Shown here in pieces: positions 1-9,983 of a stretch of DNA of 26,622 nucleotides. This DNA comes from Ceraceosorus guamensis (lineage: Eukaryota; Basidiomycota; Exobasidiomycetes; Ceraceosorales; Ceraceosoraceae). How positions within the stretch are numbered: the first letter of the stretch is position 1; each line of letters opens with the position of its first letter. The translations under genes were made by a program, and so were the position numbers. The notes beneath the pieces were generated by a model, which had not been told where the DNA came from, made no database searches, and worked only from the letters and a program-made list of their open reading frames with translations. Where the stretch lies: NCBI RefSeq assembly GCF_003144195.1, contig NW_020290147.1, positions 1 to 26,622 of the forward strand. The letters run 5' to 3'.

Positions 1-138
1 CAGCCCCTTTAAAGAGAGATGAGCAATTGTCCACAAGCAAGCGCTATGTGGTGGGATCCAAACCAAGCGTCTTCAAAGCTGTGGGAGAGCGGGTCAAGAA
101 TTGCGTCTCGCAAATGCTTGATGGGTCAGATGCAGGAA

Positions 139-258
139 CACATCCCTCAACGGCAAGCACGTCTGCAGGAGGTTCCTTGATGGCAAGCACGTCTGCAGTA
201 CGTCTCTTGACAGCAAGCACCTCTGCAGCACGTCCCTCAATGGCAACAGCAGCAGCAA
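139..258. repeat. 30-bp minisatellite, about four copies
   Basis: Four consecutive 30-base units begin at 139, 169, 199 and 229. Each of the first three ends in a CTGCAG-type motif after a GCAAGCAC core; the fourth diverges into a CAGCAG run. Because the period is a multiple of three, both strands give 10-residue peptide repeats: Ser/Thr/Ala-rich on plus, and a VLA(V/I)K-type repeat on minus. This explains the long overlapping open frames here without requiring a gene. Confidence 0.75.
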
Positions 259-328
259 GACTACAAGGCGCGCGTCGACCAGCAGAGTCTTCATCAACAG
301 ACTCACTGCAGCTGCTCTCACACGCCTC

Positions 329-820
329 TTGCACCAAATTTCCCCCCCAACAAGCGCAAGCGCCATTGCTCCCCTTGCACGGTGGCGCTTGCTTCAGCAG
401 GTCATGGAAGAGGGTGTTAAAGTTGCTCGCGCTTGTGGTGTCATCCAGTGCAACAGCATGTGGATTGCATGGTTTGGCGCCATTGCTATAGCTCCACATT
501 GCAATGGTGCTACACCTAAAACCCTTGCTGCCACACTTGGCTTCACCAAGCTTTTGGCGTGGTCAGATGGGCCTGACCTGAGATTTTGGTGGAAGTCGAC
601 CAGGGACAAACAGCTCCTTGATGAGGGGTTTGAGATGGCCACCACCTTGCCACAGAACAACAAGGCCATCAAATTTGACCAAATCAGACAGGCCACTGAT
701 TTGACTCTTGCACGCGCCACCAGGCAGAGCTCCAGGCAAATGCCAGATCACCCTTTTGATGTTGTCTACGCGGACCGCAGTTCTCGCATATTTAGTGTGC
801 GTAGTGATACACACTGGTAG
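329..820 (+). other. Coding-like open frame of unknown nature
   Basis: A 163-residue open frame whose second half (Trp/Phe-rich, then Lys/Asp/Arg-rich) reads more like a protein than its neighbours do. Its first part overlaps other open frames on both strands next to the minisatellite. It has no recognisable motif and no clear splice partner, and it lies in the CpG-poor block. It may be a gene fragment or chance. Confidence 0.15.
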
Positions 821-1140
821 CACCACCAATGTGAGTTGTTGAGATGGCAGGCACAATAGGAAGCCCAGTGAGGCTGGAAGCACACAAGCAAGCTCAATAG
901 AGGACCATCATGAAAAGTGTGGAGTCCTTAGCTGTTGGCCAACATCATGCAAACCGTGAAGGGGACTGGTCACCTCGGTCCAATCCCCCATTGCTCTTAC
1001 AGCATCAGTGCAGCTGGCAGAAGGAGCAGGAAAATCTGTTGTGCGTGCCTTGCAAAGTCAACAAGGAGCTGTGCCTACAATGTGGAGCAAGAAACCACTC
1101 GCTTGCTCCAGACACAACCCCTCTCAAACGCGCCGCAAAA

Positions 1141-1437
1141 GAGCGAAGCGCTCTTCAAGTAGTCAAAGCAATTTAGACAATTATCCTTGGAGCTTTCACG
1201 CAGAGCCCCAAGCTCTTGCGCAACCGTAGTCAATCCTTCCTGCCTCCTGGTCTTGACAGTCTGAACAGCAGTAGCCGTCTAGGCTTTGGAAGATGGATGG
1301 ACACATGGAGACTTGAAGGAATTGGTGCTTTGACCAACCCCTTGCTCTGGCCTGTCCTGACAACGATGCAGTCCGCCTGGCTGGACTGGTCCACCCTACA
1401 GCATGCCAGTGGACTTGAAGGTGCCAAGGATGCCCTC
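1141..1437 (+). repeat. Diverged duplicate block, copy 1
   Basis: This stretch aligns collinearly with 4417-4680 on the same strand. Shared anchors include CTCTTCAAGT near the left end, GCGCAACC followed by GTCAGTCCTT or GTCAATCCTT, a CTCTTGACAG or GTCTTGACAG segment followed by CTGAACAGCA, TTGGAAGA, and ACTTGAAG before GGATGC. By eye identity is roughly two thirds, with several small indels. Neither copy keeps an unbroken frame across the block, so the source gene or element is unknown. The block lies in the CpG-poor part of the flank. Confidence 0.65.
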
Positions 1438-1725
1438 TGCACATTGCTTGCTGCAACCTCCCTGTGGCTTTGCCGTTGCATCGGCATTTCCCAGAGACGA
1501 CAAGACATCAACACCATTTCTGGATGGCGCGTCCAGAAGGATGCCATCTGCAGTGCTCCGGAAGGCAGCTACGGTGGCCAGCTCAGCAATCTGGGGGGCA
1601 AAGGCGTGCAGGTTCTCACTCTCTACCGCTGCTGCAACTCCCTTGCGCCACTGTGCCAACAGACAAGCATTGATCAGGTGAGACAGGTCATTCTCAGCTG
1701 ACTTGACGGCCTTTCCCAGCGCCAA
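1396..1725 (-). other. Coding-like open frame, unknown
   Basis: A 109-residue minus-strand frame rich in Ala, Leu, Glu and Ser, with a helix-like composition (it begins MALGKAVKSAENDLSHL). It overlaps the duplicated block on the opposite strand. There is no family match I can name. It is listed only as one of the better-looking scraps in the flank. Confidence 0.15.
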
Positions 1726-1994
1726 GCCTGAGGTTCAGAGCAATCAGCTATGCCTCTGTAAGAACCACCTTTGTCTTGGCCGTCACGCTGCCCATTCTCC
1801 ATGTTGTTGCAATTGTGCTGCTGGAAAAGACGCTGCAGTTGGACCAGCAGTGGCTGTATCTCTATGCTCTCTTGTCTAATGACACGCAAAGAGACCCCAC
1901 TTCTCTCTTGGCTTCTCTTTAGAGAGAAGCGCATGAGGAAGCACAATCTGAGCGCATTGAGGATCTCTGATTTAAGCCAGCGCAGGCCAGCAGC

Positions 1995-2249
1995 GTGACT
2001 CGACGCAGCAAAAAGGCAGATTGTTGGATCCAAACACTATACTGTGGAAAAGAGACAACTTTCGAGGCCATGGCAGCATATTGCAAGGAGCAGCGCAGGT
2101 CAGAAGAGCTCAACGCATTGAAGAGGACGGTGGCAGAACAGCAACAAACGCTGTACACCCGAGCTGCAACAATGCGCGATCAGGTGGTACGGCAAACCCG
2201 GCTGGAAGCGGAGTGTGACCACCGTCGCGCTGGTGTTCAACAGGGATGA
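1995..2249 (+). other. Coding-like scrap, helical, unknown
   Basis: An 84-residue frame whose middle is rich in Glu, Gln and Arg with Leu spacing like a short coiled coil. No motif allows a name, no start context stands out, and flanking frames do not continue it. Possibly a decayed exon. Confidence 0.15.
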
Positions 2250-2440
2250 TGGTGGTTGTTCCTCAGGTCTGAACAAGTGTGCTGTACATGCTTATGCATG
2301 GGGGCGCGTGCGCGACACCACTGGAAAAGAGCTGTTCTGGAAGTCAGTGAGTAGAGGCAAACCCAGGAAGAAGACCAACAAGGGGCAGAGGAGCAAGAGC
2401 AAAAGGTGCACAAGGTGCTGGCAATTGCCACTTGCAGTGA

Positions 2441-2680
2441 ATCAAACAAACTTTCACTCTCCAAGCTGAATTCTCCAAGTACTGTCAAGAGATCAGGAGC
2501 TTTCATTTGTTCACATTGGACAAATTGACAGCAAGGGAAATGAGCTTTCATTCTCTGTCTGAAAAGGAGGGCTTGTCACCTGACCAAAGTTGTCGCCAAA
2601 TGTTTTGGGACAGAGCAATGAGTAGCCCTATCAGTGTTAATTCCCTTTTGACTCCGACACCTTGCCCTGCTCAGGCCTAA
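2441..2680 (+). other. Coding-like stop-to-stop frame, unknown
   Basis: An 80-codon stop-to-stop stretch with protein-like composition (it includes LQAEFSKYCQEIRSFHLF). Its first ATG leaves only about 45 codons. A TGA sits directly at the left edge in the same frame, and I found no acceptor that would enter the frame cleanly. It may be a decayed exon; no family is recognised. Confidence 0.18.
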
Positions 2681-3411
2681 TGGACCTTTTGGTGCAACTG
2701 CTGCGTGCTCGACTCCTCTTGAGAATCCTGCGTGGGCCCATCTACGCCCTGCACAGTTGACCATTGCAGTCGTATCTGTACAGCCGACTGTAGCCCCTTT
2801 CTGCAAGAAGGTCCATCCATGCATTGTCTCACCACCAATTACTGCCGCAACACTTTACTACCCGCTCGACGCTCTTGCACGCATTACTGTGCTGCTGCTT
2901 CTCATGTAGGTCTCACTCATTGTCTGCAGACATGTCACGCCCACTGTGAAGCCGCATTCTCACCATCACACCCTGCCCTGGGCTATGCTCCTTGTCACTG
3001 CTTTTTGATGAAATGTGTGTATATGCTACTTTACTCGCCGCTCGAAACACCGGGCATTCCGCCGGTCGTTTGCGAGCCGCCTTCGCTTGCTAAGGACCAC
3101 TTGCTTGGACGCAATTGCAAATGAGCGCAGATGCTGTGTTCAAAACTATTGAACTATGGAGTGCTGCGCTGCGCGCTTGCCGATGTCTCAAACTCGCGTC
3201 TGAGACGTGAAGAGCGCTTTTTCTAGCTCGCACTACTTTTGCTGTTGAACCCAGGATGCTGACAGCGTCGACTTGGCCATGTTGCTGCACAACGCGTTTT
3301 TAGCAGCGCTGCGGCTCACGCATCTGCGCAACAAAGTCAGCACAAATTAGCCGCATCACAAATACGATTCAAGTGGGACCCTTACATTTGCGGTCGCTGC
3401 CTGCATTGTTT

Positions 3412-3427
3412 GCGCTTCGCGAAGCGC
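3412..3427. repeat. Perfect 16-bp palindrome
   Basis: GCGCTTCGCGAAGCGC is its own reverse complement. It stands alone in the gene-poor flank with no adjacent gene. It could be a protein-binding site or chance. Confidence 0.5.
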
Positions 3428-4199
3428 CATTTTCATTGCGCTTGGCGACCCATCAATCCGCATTCCTAATACGATGGTGACACACGAGTCGTGACCTGCT
3501 GGAGTGCGATTGGGAACTCGCATCCAGTGGTCGTTTGAAGGATAGCTTTGACCACATCGTCCTGCATGCCATCTGTGAGCACAAGTACAACAGCCCAAGC
3601 AAAGCAAACCTGCGCTAAAGATCTCAACCTTGGCGTCCTTGGCTGGCTTGGTGCCACTCGCAAGTGTTCAATGTTTGTCAAGCAGCAAGCAACGCAGGCT
3701 TTGTCGAGTGCTCTTTCGCGTGCTCGGATCTGTGCCAGCCGACCCTGACTCGCTCTGAAAGAAAAGTTTCAGTGCAAAATCGATGTCGCTCACTAGCAAT
3801 AAGTCCAACAATCGTGTATTTTGTCAAAGTTTCGGCAGAAGCGGACAGCGTAAGGGGTGCAAATTGTCTTTTTGACAGTAGACCTCACATTGGACGCAAT
3901 GAAACCATTAAAAATTAGCTGATGCCATTATCCATGGCACTAGCATGCTTCCTCGAGCAAAAGGCATGCAGTCAGCCAACTACAGCTTTCGTAGAGGATG
4001 CATTGCAAGATGATAAGTCTGTGTGCACTTGTTGCACCTGTCTATGCCGTGATCTCGCTCGCATGCACAAAGCTTCTTTCAGCATTTCCGGCTTATAGGG
4101 TTTCGTCACGAGCGCTGAAACCCTGTCGATGGCGTGAAAAATGCTGTTCGCAGCCTCGAAAGTCAGCTTCGCTAGACTGTCAACGATAGTACTTAGCAC

Positions 4200-4352
4200 A
4201 TGCGGAAGAAAGTAGAAGACAAGGACGCCAAGCTTGAGCAGCTTCAGCAAGCGAATGCGAGCCTCAAGCCTCCGTTCGCAGCTCTGCAGCAGCTGGAGGA
4301 CGCCTCACTGATATGGCCCTTGTCTCAGGCAGCTGCATCAACACGTAATTAA
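4200..4352 (+). other. Short coiled-coil-like open frame beside duplicate copy 2
   Basis: A 50-residue frame starting with MRKKVEDKDAKLEQLQQANA, strongly helical and charged at its start, ending 64 bases before duplicate copy 2. It may be part of the same decayed unit. It has no recognised family and no intact continuation. Confidence 0.2.
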
Positions 4353-4416
4353 AGCCGAGAGGGCTTGCAAATAAACCTTCCCTGCTTTGGTTCGAGATAC
4401 TGCTAGCACTACAAAT

Positions 4417-4680
4417 GAGCGACGCACTCTTCAAGTGGTTGAGTAGTCGCCATAATTTGGACAACCAATATGGGAGCCTTCAGACGGAGTTCGAAGCTTT
4501 TGCGCAACCACAGTCAGTCCTTGCCGCCACCTGCTCTTGACAGACTGAACAGCAAAAATTGCCAAAGCATTGGAAGACCGACGAACGCGTGCAGGCTTGA
4601 GGCAATTGGCGCATCAAAAATCCCTCTCCTCTGCCTCAAGTGTCTCTGCTGGTTCACTTGAAGACGTCGAGGATGCGCTA
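4417..4680 (+). repeat. Diverged duplicate block, copy 2
   Basis: Partner of 1141-1437, same orientation and same order of anchors, about 3.3 kb away. It is richer in CpG than copy 1 (for example CGACGAACGCGTG), which suggests copy 1 has lost more CpG. A short coiled-coil-like frame lies just to the left. Identity of the source is unknown. Confidence 0.65.
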
Positions 4681-6522
4681 GGCAAAGCTGTAGACTACCG
4701 CATTCTGGTTACTTTCTTCTTGTCTGCGAGAGAACATAGACGGCGTCTGCGACTGCGACTGCAGACACTGACCGTGTTTATCTAGCTGCAAGTGGGTGAC
4801 GTTAGGTATAGATATCACGGGCGGATCACTCATCAAACCGGCGCAGCGGGTAGTATATCAATGCCGATCTGTGTTCTCTGGAAAACGTGTGAATAGACAC
4901 GAGTGTTTGCCGCGTCGCGGCTGATTAGATACACGCCCCTCAAAAAAGCTGAGCACAGTCCCAGACACTTTACAACCAAATAATTCTCATCACATCAACA
5001 GCGCGCTCGTTGACAAAGCATTCGTATAGCTCATCCACACCCTCTCGAGAAGGCAGCCACTCGGCGAACATCAGAATTTTGTTGGACCACCGAATGTTGC
5101 AGCAACGAGACCTGCTTGTCGCATCGGCGCACTTGGATCACGGGTGCTCAGCTTACTTTTTGAGACCTAAACGTCCATTTCAATGATCAACTGCCCACTT
5201 GTTGAAGTGCAGGCAGATAAAGTCTGATCTGCATCAAATTGGGCCCCTTGCCAAAAGAGGCAAATTGAAATATTCCACCTCAAACGCAGAGCAGCGGCAC
5301 TTGTATGACCACGTGTCGAATGATGAGTGCAGTGCCAAGGACATCAAGAAACAGCTCAGCTCCCCTAGAGTCGACGAGAGCAATGGCAGTAAGGAGTCTG
5401 AGCTGCGCGCTTCGCTTTGGTGCGGCCCCTTGAGGCGCATTAAAACTCTCTGCCACTCTTCCCGCGCTGAACATTGTCGACGCAGTGGCTTTGCTTCGGC
5501 GCGTACACAGCTCATATTTATACAGATTGATGGACTGGGAAAACCTTCCTCAATTTAGATCATCACCACTCACTCTGCAATCTTCCTGGAGCGTGAGAAG
5601 GTGCTGCAGAAGAGTGCTGCAGAAGGGTCGTTTTCTAGCATACAGCTTCGAACGCCATTGTATTTGAATTGGTCACCATAGACGCTTTGTTTTTCCAGTC
5701 CCTGATGGCAGAACTTATGGGCCGACATGTGCTTTGATGTCTTCGATGCGCTGAGTTGCTTATATATCAGCGTCGGCGGAAATGGTGCGAGCCGTTTGAT
5801 AAAAATTGATAGACGCAGCTCGAACAGTGTTCTTGGTGTCTTATACAGCGCGCTGTTGGACAGTCTTTATCCACCAATTGCCGCAGCTGGCTTTGGTATG
5901 TGATCAACACACACAAGCATACCATCTTCCTGACAAAGTGCGGCTAGTCGCATCATTCGCTGAAAGATAGCATCACCTCCCATTCGCCTCACTTATTCAT
6001 CTCTCACCCGGCTGGCGCTCGTGCATTTGTAGAGTCTTGCGTGATGCGGAAGCAAGAAAAGTAAGCTGAATCATAGCAAAACAATCATGTTGGCAACGGC
6101 TGGAGTCTTCAGCGTCACCTAGCGCCACTACAAGCTCCTTATCTCCAGAAAACCCGAACCCATTGGCGATGTGCGCAAATTGAGAGGTCTTATCTGAATC
6201 AATCGGCCTACACCTCCGAACGCTCCAAAGATCTTATGCATCCAACGACGCGTCGCGAAGGAAATCTCAAGGATGTTCATATGCGTTCCCGACACGCGCG
6301 ACTCGTTTCGTTCTTTCATCACACCAACGTTTGTAGCGGAGAAATTGTCAACCACGCTCACGCAACCGCCTTCTGATTTCTCATACAAGCTTTTCCCAGA
6401 CTCTTTACGTTTCGTGAAGAAAACGCCAGTCAATAAAATGCGCTGACGACGACAACAGCGAAGCCCAAAATGCAGTCAAGAACGGTCTTCGATGGCTCAG
6501 GACTCTTGAAAAAAGTTGGACT

Positions 6523-6597
6523 TTGATGATCTGGTCTTTCATCACTGTGGTGCGGAAACAATATACGTTGACGATCTGCTCTTTCCATCACTATAGT
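6523..6597 (+). repeat. Imperfect direct repeat, two 29/30-base units
   Basis: Units at 6523-6551 and 6568-6597 share TTGA, GATCTG, TCTTTC and ATCACT in the same order, with a period of 45 bases. There is no coding context. It is a small local duplication in the gene-poor flank. Confidence 0.55.
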
Positions 6598-7019
6598 TCA
6601 ATAGATGGAGGGGGCACACTTAAATCAGCTTCTGAGACAAGCATTCGTTAAGGTCAGTCGCTACTAGCAGTTCGTCGAATCAATTCACCGGATGCCCCAA
6701 AAGAACATTACGAGGCTAGTGTCAATGTAATCTGGCGGCTCTTATGGCCTGTGACACCGCCTGTCATTGTCGTTGCACTCGATGACATCAGCATGACTAC
6801 AACCACTCATGATATACATAAGAGAAATCGTGCTGTGTAGGAACTTGTGCGTTGAGAGCAACTCTTTACTTTCGCGCGTTCCAAGAGCGGTCAGTAGATG
6901 CGACAGACTTCTGAGCTGTCTACACGAACGACGACGACGACGATAGACTGGAGAGTGTTGCATCACGATAGGATGAGGAGGGACCTGGTACTCACCGGTC
7001 GGTACAATGTCGATGGCTC

Positions 7020-7902
7020 TCAGAGTGATCCCAGGTTATCCTTCAATTTGCTGGATAATTCCTTGCGCAAGATTTCGCTCGACGTGAGGCTCGCTTCCTT
7101 CGAAGACCTGTCCGGCACTTTGTGTGCTACCGCAAAGTCGATGGGACACAAACCTGTGTCGCCAACAATGTAGCCTTGCCTGACAACCATGATCCTCAGA
7201 TCTGTGCCGGAAGTCTCCATGCACAATACGTCGGAGAATGCTTGGAGTGTGGCTTTTCCTGGTACGATATGAGGCTTGGCCCATCGGAGGGGCCTCGAGG
7301 ACGGTGGTACAGCCGACGTTGATGATTGCGCCGCCCTCAGAACCTCTTCAGCTGGCATCGAGGGTGCTTCTAGGCTGGGGGAGTGAGTCAAGACCATTAC
7401 ACTCACAATGCTGGGTCTCTTCACGTTCAAACCGTCTGAAATCCCCAGCTCGTGGAAAGGCGCTGGCTATTCGAGCGAGACCACAGCCTGTGTGGGCAAG
7501 TCTAGGAGCATGCATCAACCCGCGCCTATTGTCGCAAGACCCATCAGCTACTTGTGACGAGGACATCAATGCGATCGACCGTCTGATATCCCTCGATGAT
7601 CTTGTCGACGTCGTGCACAGCGCCGACGTCCGCGCGCATAGCCCCCAGAGCCTCGTGGCGTTTCAATTGGAAGCTTTTGAATCATTTCATTGAGCTTCTC
7701 GAAAGGCGCGTCCCAGCAAAGCGACTCTGAGATTCCCAGCTGCCAAGATTCAGAGGACGGCGGCTTCTGTGCCGTATACAGCTCCCCTCTGAGACGTTGT
7801 AAAGCCGGGAGGATGTAGGGTCTCACACAAGATCTGCAATGAGATTGTCGCGTCCGGCGAACTCAATATGACGGCAACGCGCTGATCTGTCTCATGCGAA
7901 AG
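7020..7902 (-). pseudogene. Decayed short-chain dehydrogenase/reductase (SDR)
   Basis: Pieces of a classical SDR appear in the right order on the minus strand. Around 7556-7645 is a stretch with ADVGAVHDVDKIIEG and IDVLV, matching the cofactor-side strand before the usual NNAG. Around 7250-7325 is GGAIINVGCTT followed by PPMGQASYRTRK, where Y-x-x-x-K matches the catalytic Tyr/Lys. Around 7160-7250 is KATLQAFSDVL and GTDLRIMVVRQGYI, the following helix and strand. These lie in different frames: the frame changes by one base near 7252-7262, just at the catalytic Lys, and a stop follows IDVLV. No N-terminal TGxxxGxG motif is visible upstream. Small introns explain some but not all breaks. It is oriented away from the ligase-alpha gene. 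Substrate unknown. A sequencing error at one break cannot be excluded. Confidence 0.6.
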
Positions 7903-8424
7903 CTCGAGTGCTCATTGGGAGTAGGTCTGAATCAGCAGAGAGAAACTCTGTGTGTCTACTGGAAGGGGTGGTAGTTCTCGATGTACCGTGAGAGAAAGGC
8001 GAGCACGTGAGGTCGACTTCTTCCGCGACGACTCTCAGTCCGAATTGGAATCGAATGCAGCGCGGAGAAACCGACCGCGGACAGCAAAGGTATGTGTGGA
8101 GGTAGACGTCGCGTGGGGCTCATCATGCACGCTATAGGACGATGCACGCACGCACGCGTACCGGAGTCCGGTCACGCTATTGAAGAGCCTGCTCAGCGCT
8201 GTAGGTCCGCGGGACCGAAAGTCGAGTGGACAGTCAAGAGTGGTGGAAGACGCGATCAAGAAATACTCTCACACTCGCGACTGTGGGAGGCACAGCATTA
8301 CCAGGGACATTTAAAGGCAGTCCCGTCGCGCATTGTCGAGGCATCCACATCACCACCATCATCATCATCCGCAAGGCGCGTGCCCGTCTGTTACTCTCCG
8401 TATGGCCTGGATGCTTACATCGCG

Positions 8425-9821
8425 ATGGCGTCGTATCGCTCCACAATACCGCATTTGGGCTTGACGTCCACGTCGAGGATTCTCGTGCAAAATTTGACGG
8501 GTCGATCAGCTACCATGCATGCTCGCCTCTCCATCGCTAACCGCACCAACATTGTTGCCGGCACGACGAGCGCCAAGAACATTGCCAAATTCAGCCAAGG
8601 TGTCACGGGAGGAGCGGTGACACATCCAGAGCTCAAAATTCCCCTCCATACTACCGTTCGCGACGCCATTGCTGCGCACAAAGAAGAGACTGGCAATCAC
8701 AACTACGACGCCACAGCTGTGTTTGTGCCGCCCCAAGGGGCAGCTGATGCGATTCTGGAAGCCATAGAGAATGAGGTGAGCATAGCTGGAGACTGCGGCG
8801 GGCTAACTTCGTTGGCTCCAATGCTTAAGGCTCATCTCGGACCACATTACTGGCAGATTCCCTTGATCGTCAGTGTGGCCGAGGGGATTCCCACCAGAGA
8901 TCAGTTCCGGGTCATGGCCGCCTTGCACTCGCAATCGAAGTCCCGCTTGGTGGGAGCCAATTCGCCCGGCTACACCTGCGCATATGGTCCTCGTTTGGGA
9001 ATCGCTCCAGTCGCTGCCGCTCTACCCGGCTGTATCGGTGAGCATATTGAGCGCGACCTCAAATCCGACGTTTTGCTGAAGACTTCTTACTGCGGACGCG
9101 GGTGCAGGCATCGCTGCACGCTCCGGTACGCTCTCCTATGAGGCAATGGGTGCAACCAAAGGCGAGTTTGATGTGAAAATCAGACTGCTCACTTTCTTCA
9201 ACAGCTGCTGATGAAAGAGCGACTCCAGACATTGGAATTGGGCAAAGCTACATTCTTGGACTGGGCGGCGATCTCTATCCGGGCACCCGCATGGATGGTA
9301 AGCAAGATGCGAAAGCTGACCACGAGCAAAGCGAGGCAGAATCCTGAGTCAGGCCGAGTTTTCTTCCCGCAGAGGCACTGGAATTTTTGCTGTCCGACCC
9401 CACCACAAGCGGAATCGTCTTGCTTGGAGAAGTTGGTGGGACGATGGAAGAGGACGTCGCCTCATACCTGCATTCTCTAAGGCCGGAGCAAAGGGGCCAT
9501 AAGCCAATTGTCGGGTTCATAGCTGGCAGAGGTGTGCCGCAGGGTCTCAGAAATTATGGTCATGCAGGCGCATTCTGGACAGACAACGCGGGAGATGCTG
9601 ACAGCAAGAGGCGAATGTGGAAAGATGGTGAGGATCATCCAAGTGGTAGATGTCGATATGCGTGAGTCGGCGAATGACACAAACCTTGCCGATTCGCAGC
9701 TGGCATCATCGTGGTGGATCGGGTTGGCGACACCGCTACAGCAGTGCGTGACGAGTTGTGCAGATTGAGGCAACTTCCGGACGAGGTGAACTACGAGCTC
9801 AGAACCGGCAAGAAGAGATAG
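8425..9821 (+). CDS. Divergent succinyl-CoA ligase alpha-subunit-like protein (343 aa, 6 exons)
   Basis: Exons 8425-8775, 8857-9037, 9108-9161, 9229-9297, 9373-9627 and 9700-9821 join to 344 codons including the stop. The product follows the succinyl-CoA ligase alpha fold from end to end: a CoA-binding Rossmann start (NLTGRSATMH where most members have GFTGKQGTFH), AVFVPP, EGIPTRD, RSGTLSYEA, LGLGGD, LGEVGGTMEED and FIAG...YGHAGA. The phospho-accepting His (about 282) and its helper Glu (about 238) are kept. Unusual points: NSPG replaces NCPG, the glycine-rich GGKG loop after the His is lost, and the CKIGIMPG segment is altered. It is therefore probably a paralog, not the main mitochondrial enzyme. 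The start is uncertain: ATG 8425 leaves only a short leader, and the same frame is open back to 8092. One intron (9162-9228) appears to be GC-AG. Confidence 0.85.
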
Positions 9822-9983
9822 GAGGACGAGTAAGTCTTCCCGCCAAGCACAAGTGTCGACATGCCGCACAAGGTTTCTCTTAATGTCAAATCTCATGCTC
9901 AGCAACGATGACGTGACGCTCAAAGAGCCAAGAGCGATGAGATTTGCGACATGGGCGGTGTGAAATGACACAAGAGACTGTTT

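Larger units (their letters stand above)
1..6900. other. Gene-poor flank with decayed, repeat-derived sequence
   Basis: No complete gene can be supported here. Open frames are short, change frame often and do not join through convincing splice sites. Base composition differs from the right side. In 481-720 I count 4 CpG against 23 TpG and 27 CpA, whereas the same length of EFR3 exon (15661-15900) has 23 CpG. The flank contains a 30-bp minisatellite, two diverged copies of one block and several coding-like scraps, listed separately. I recognised no transposase, reverse transcriptase or capsid motif. The stretch 4,700-6,500 shows nothing convincing beyond short open frames. The best reading is an old repeat island or the remains of lost genes. 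Confidence 0.6.

Noticed and set aside
757-790. VVYADRS resembling the catalytic motif of reverse transcriptases
   Set aside because: The second Asp is missing and no other polymerase motif is nearby.
910-1176. CxxC...CxxC pattern (CVPCKVNKELCLQC) suggesting a zinc knuckle
   Set aside because: Single occurrence in a decayed region, with overlapping alternative frames and no flanking family sequence.
4388-4400. GGTTCGAGATAC, like a tRNA B box
   Set aside because: It lacks the final CC, and no A box or cloverleaf pairing is visible around it.
8402-8464. Possible mitochondrial presequence (MAWMLTSRWRR) before the ligase-alpha gene
   Set aside because: It is in a different frame from the ligase and ends at a stop, with no splice that joins the two.
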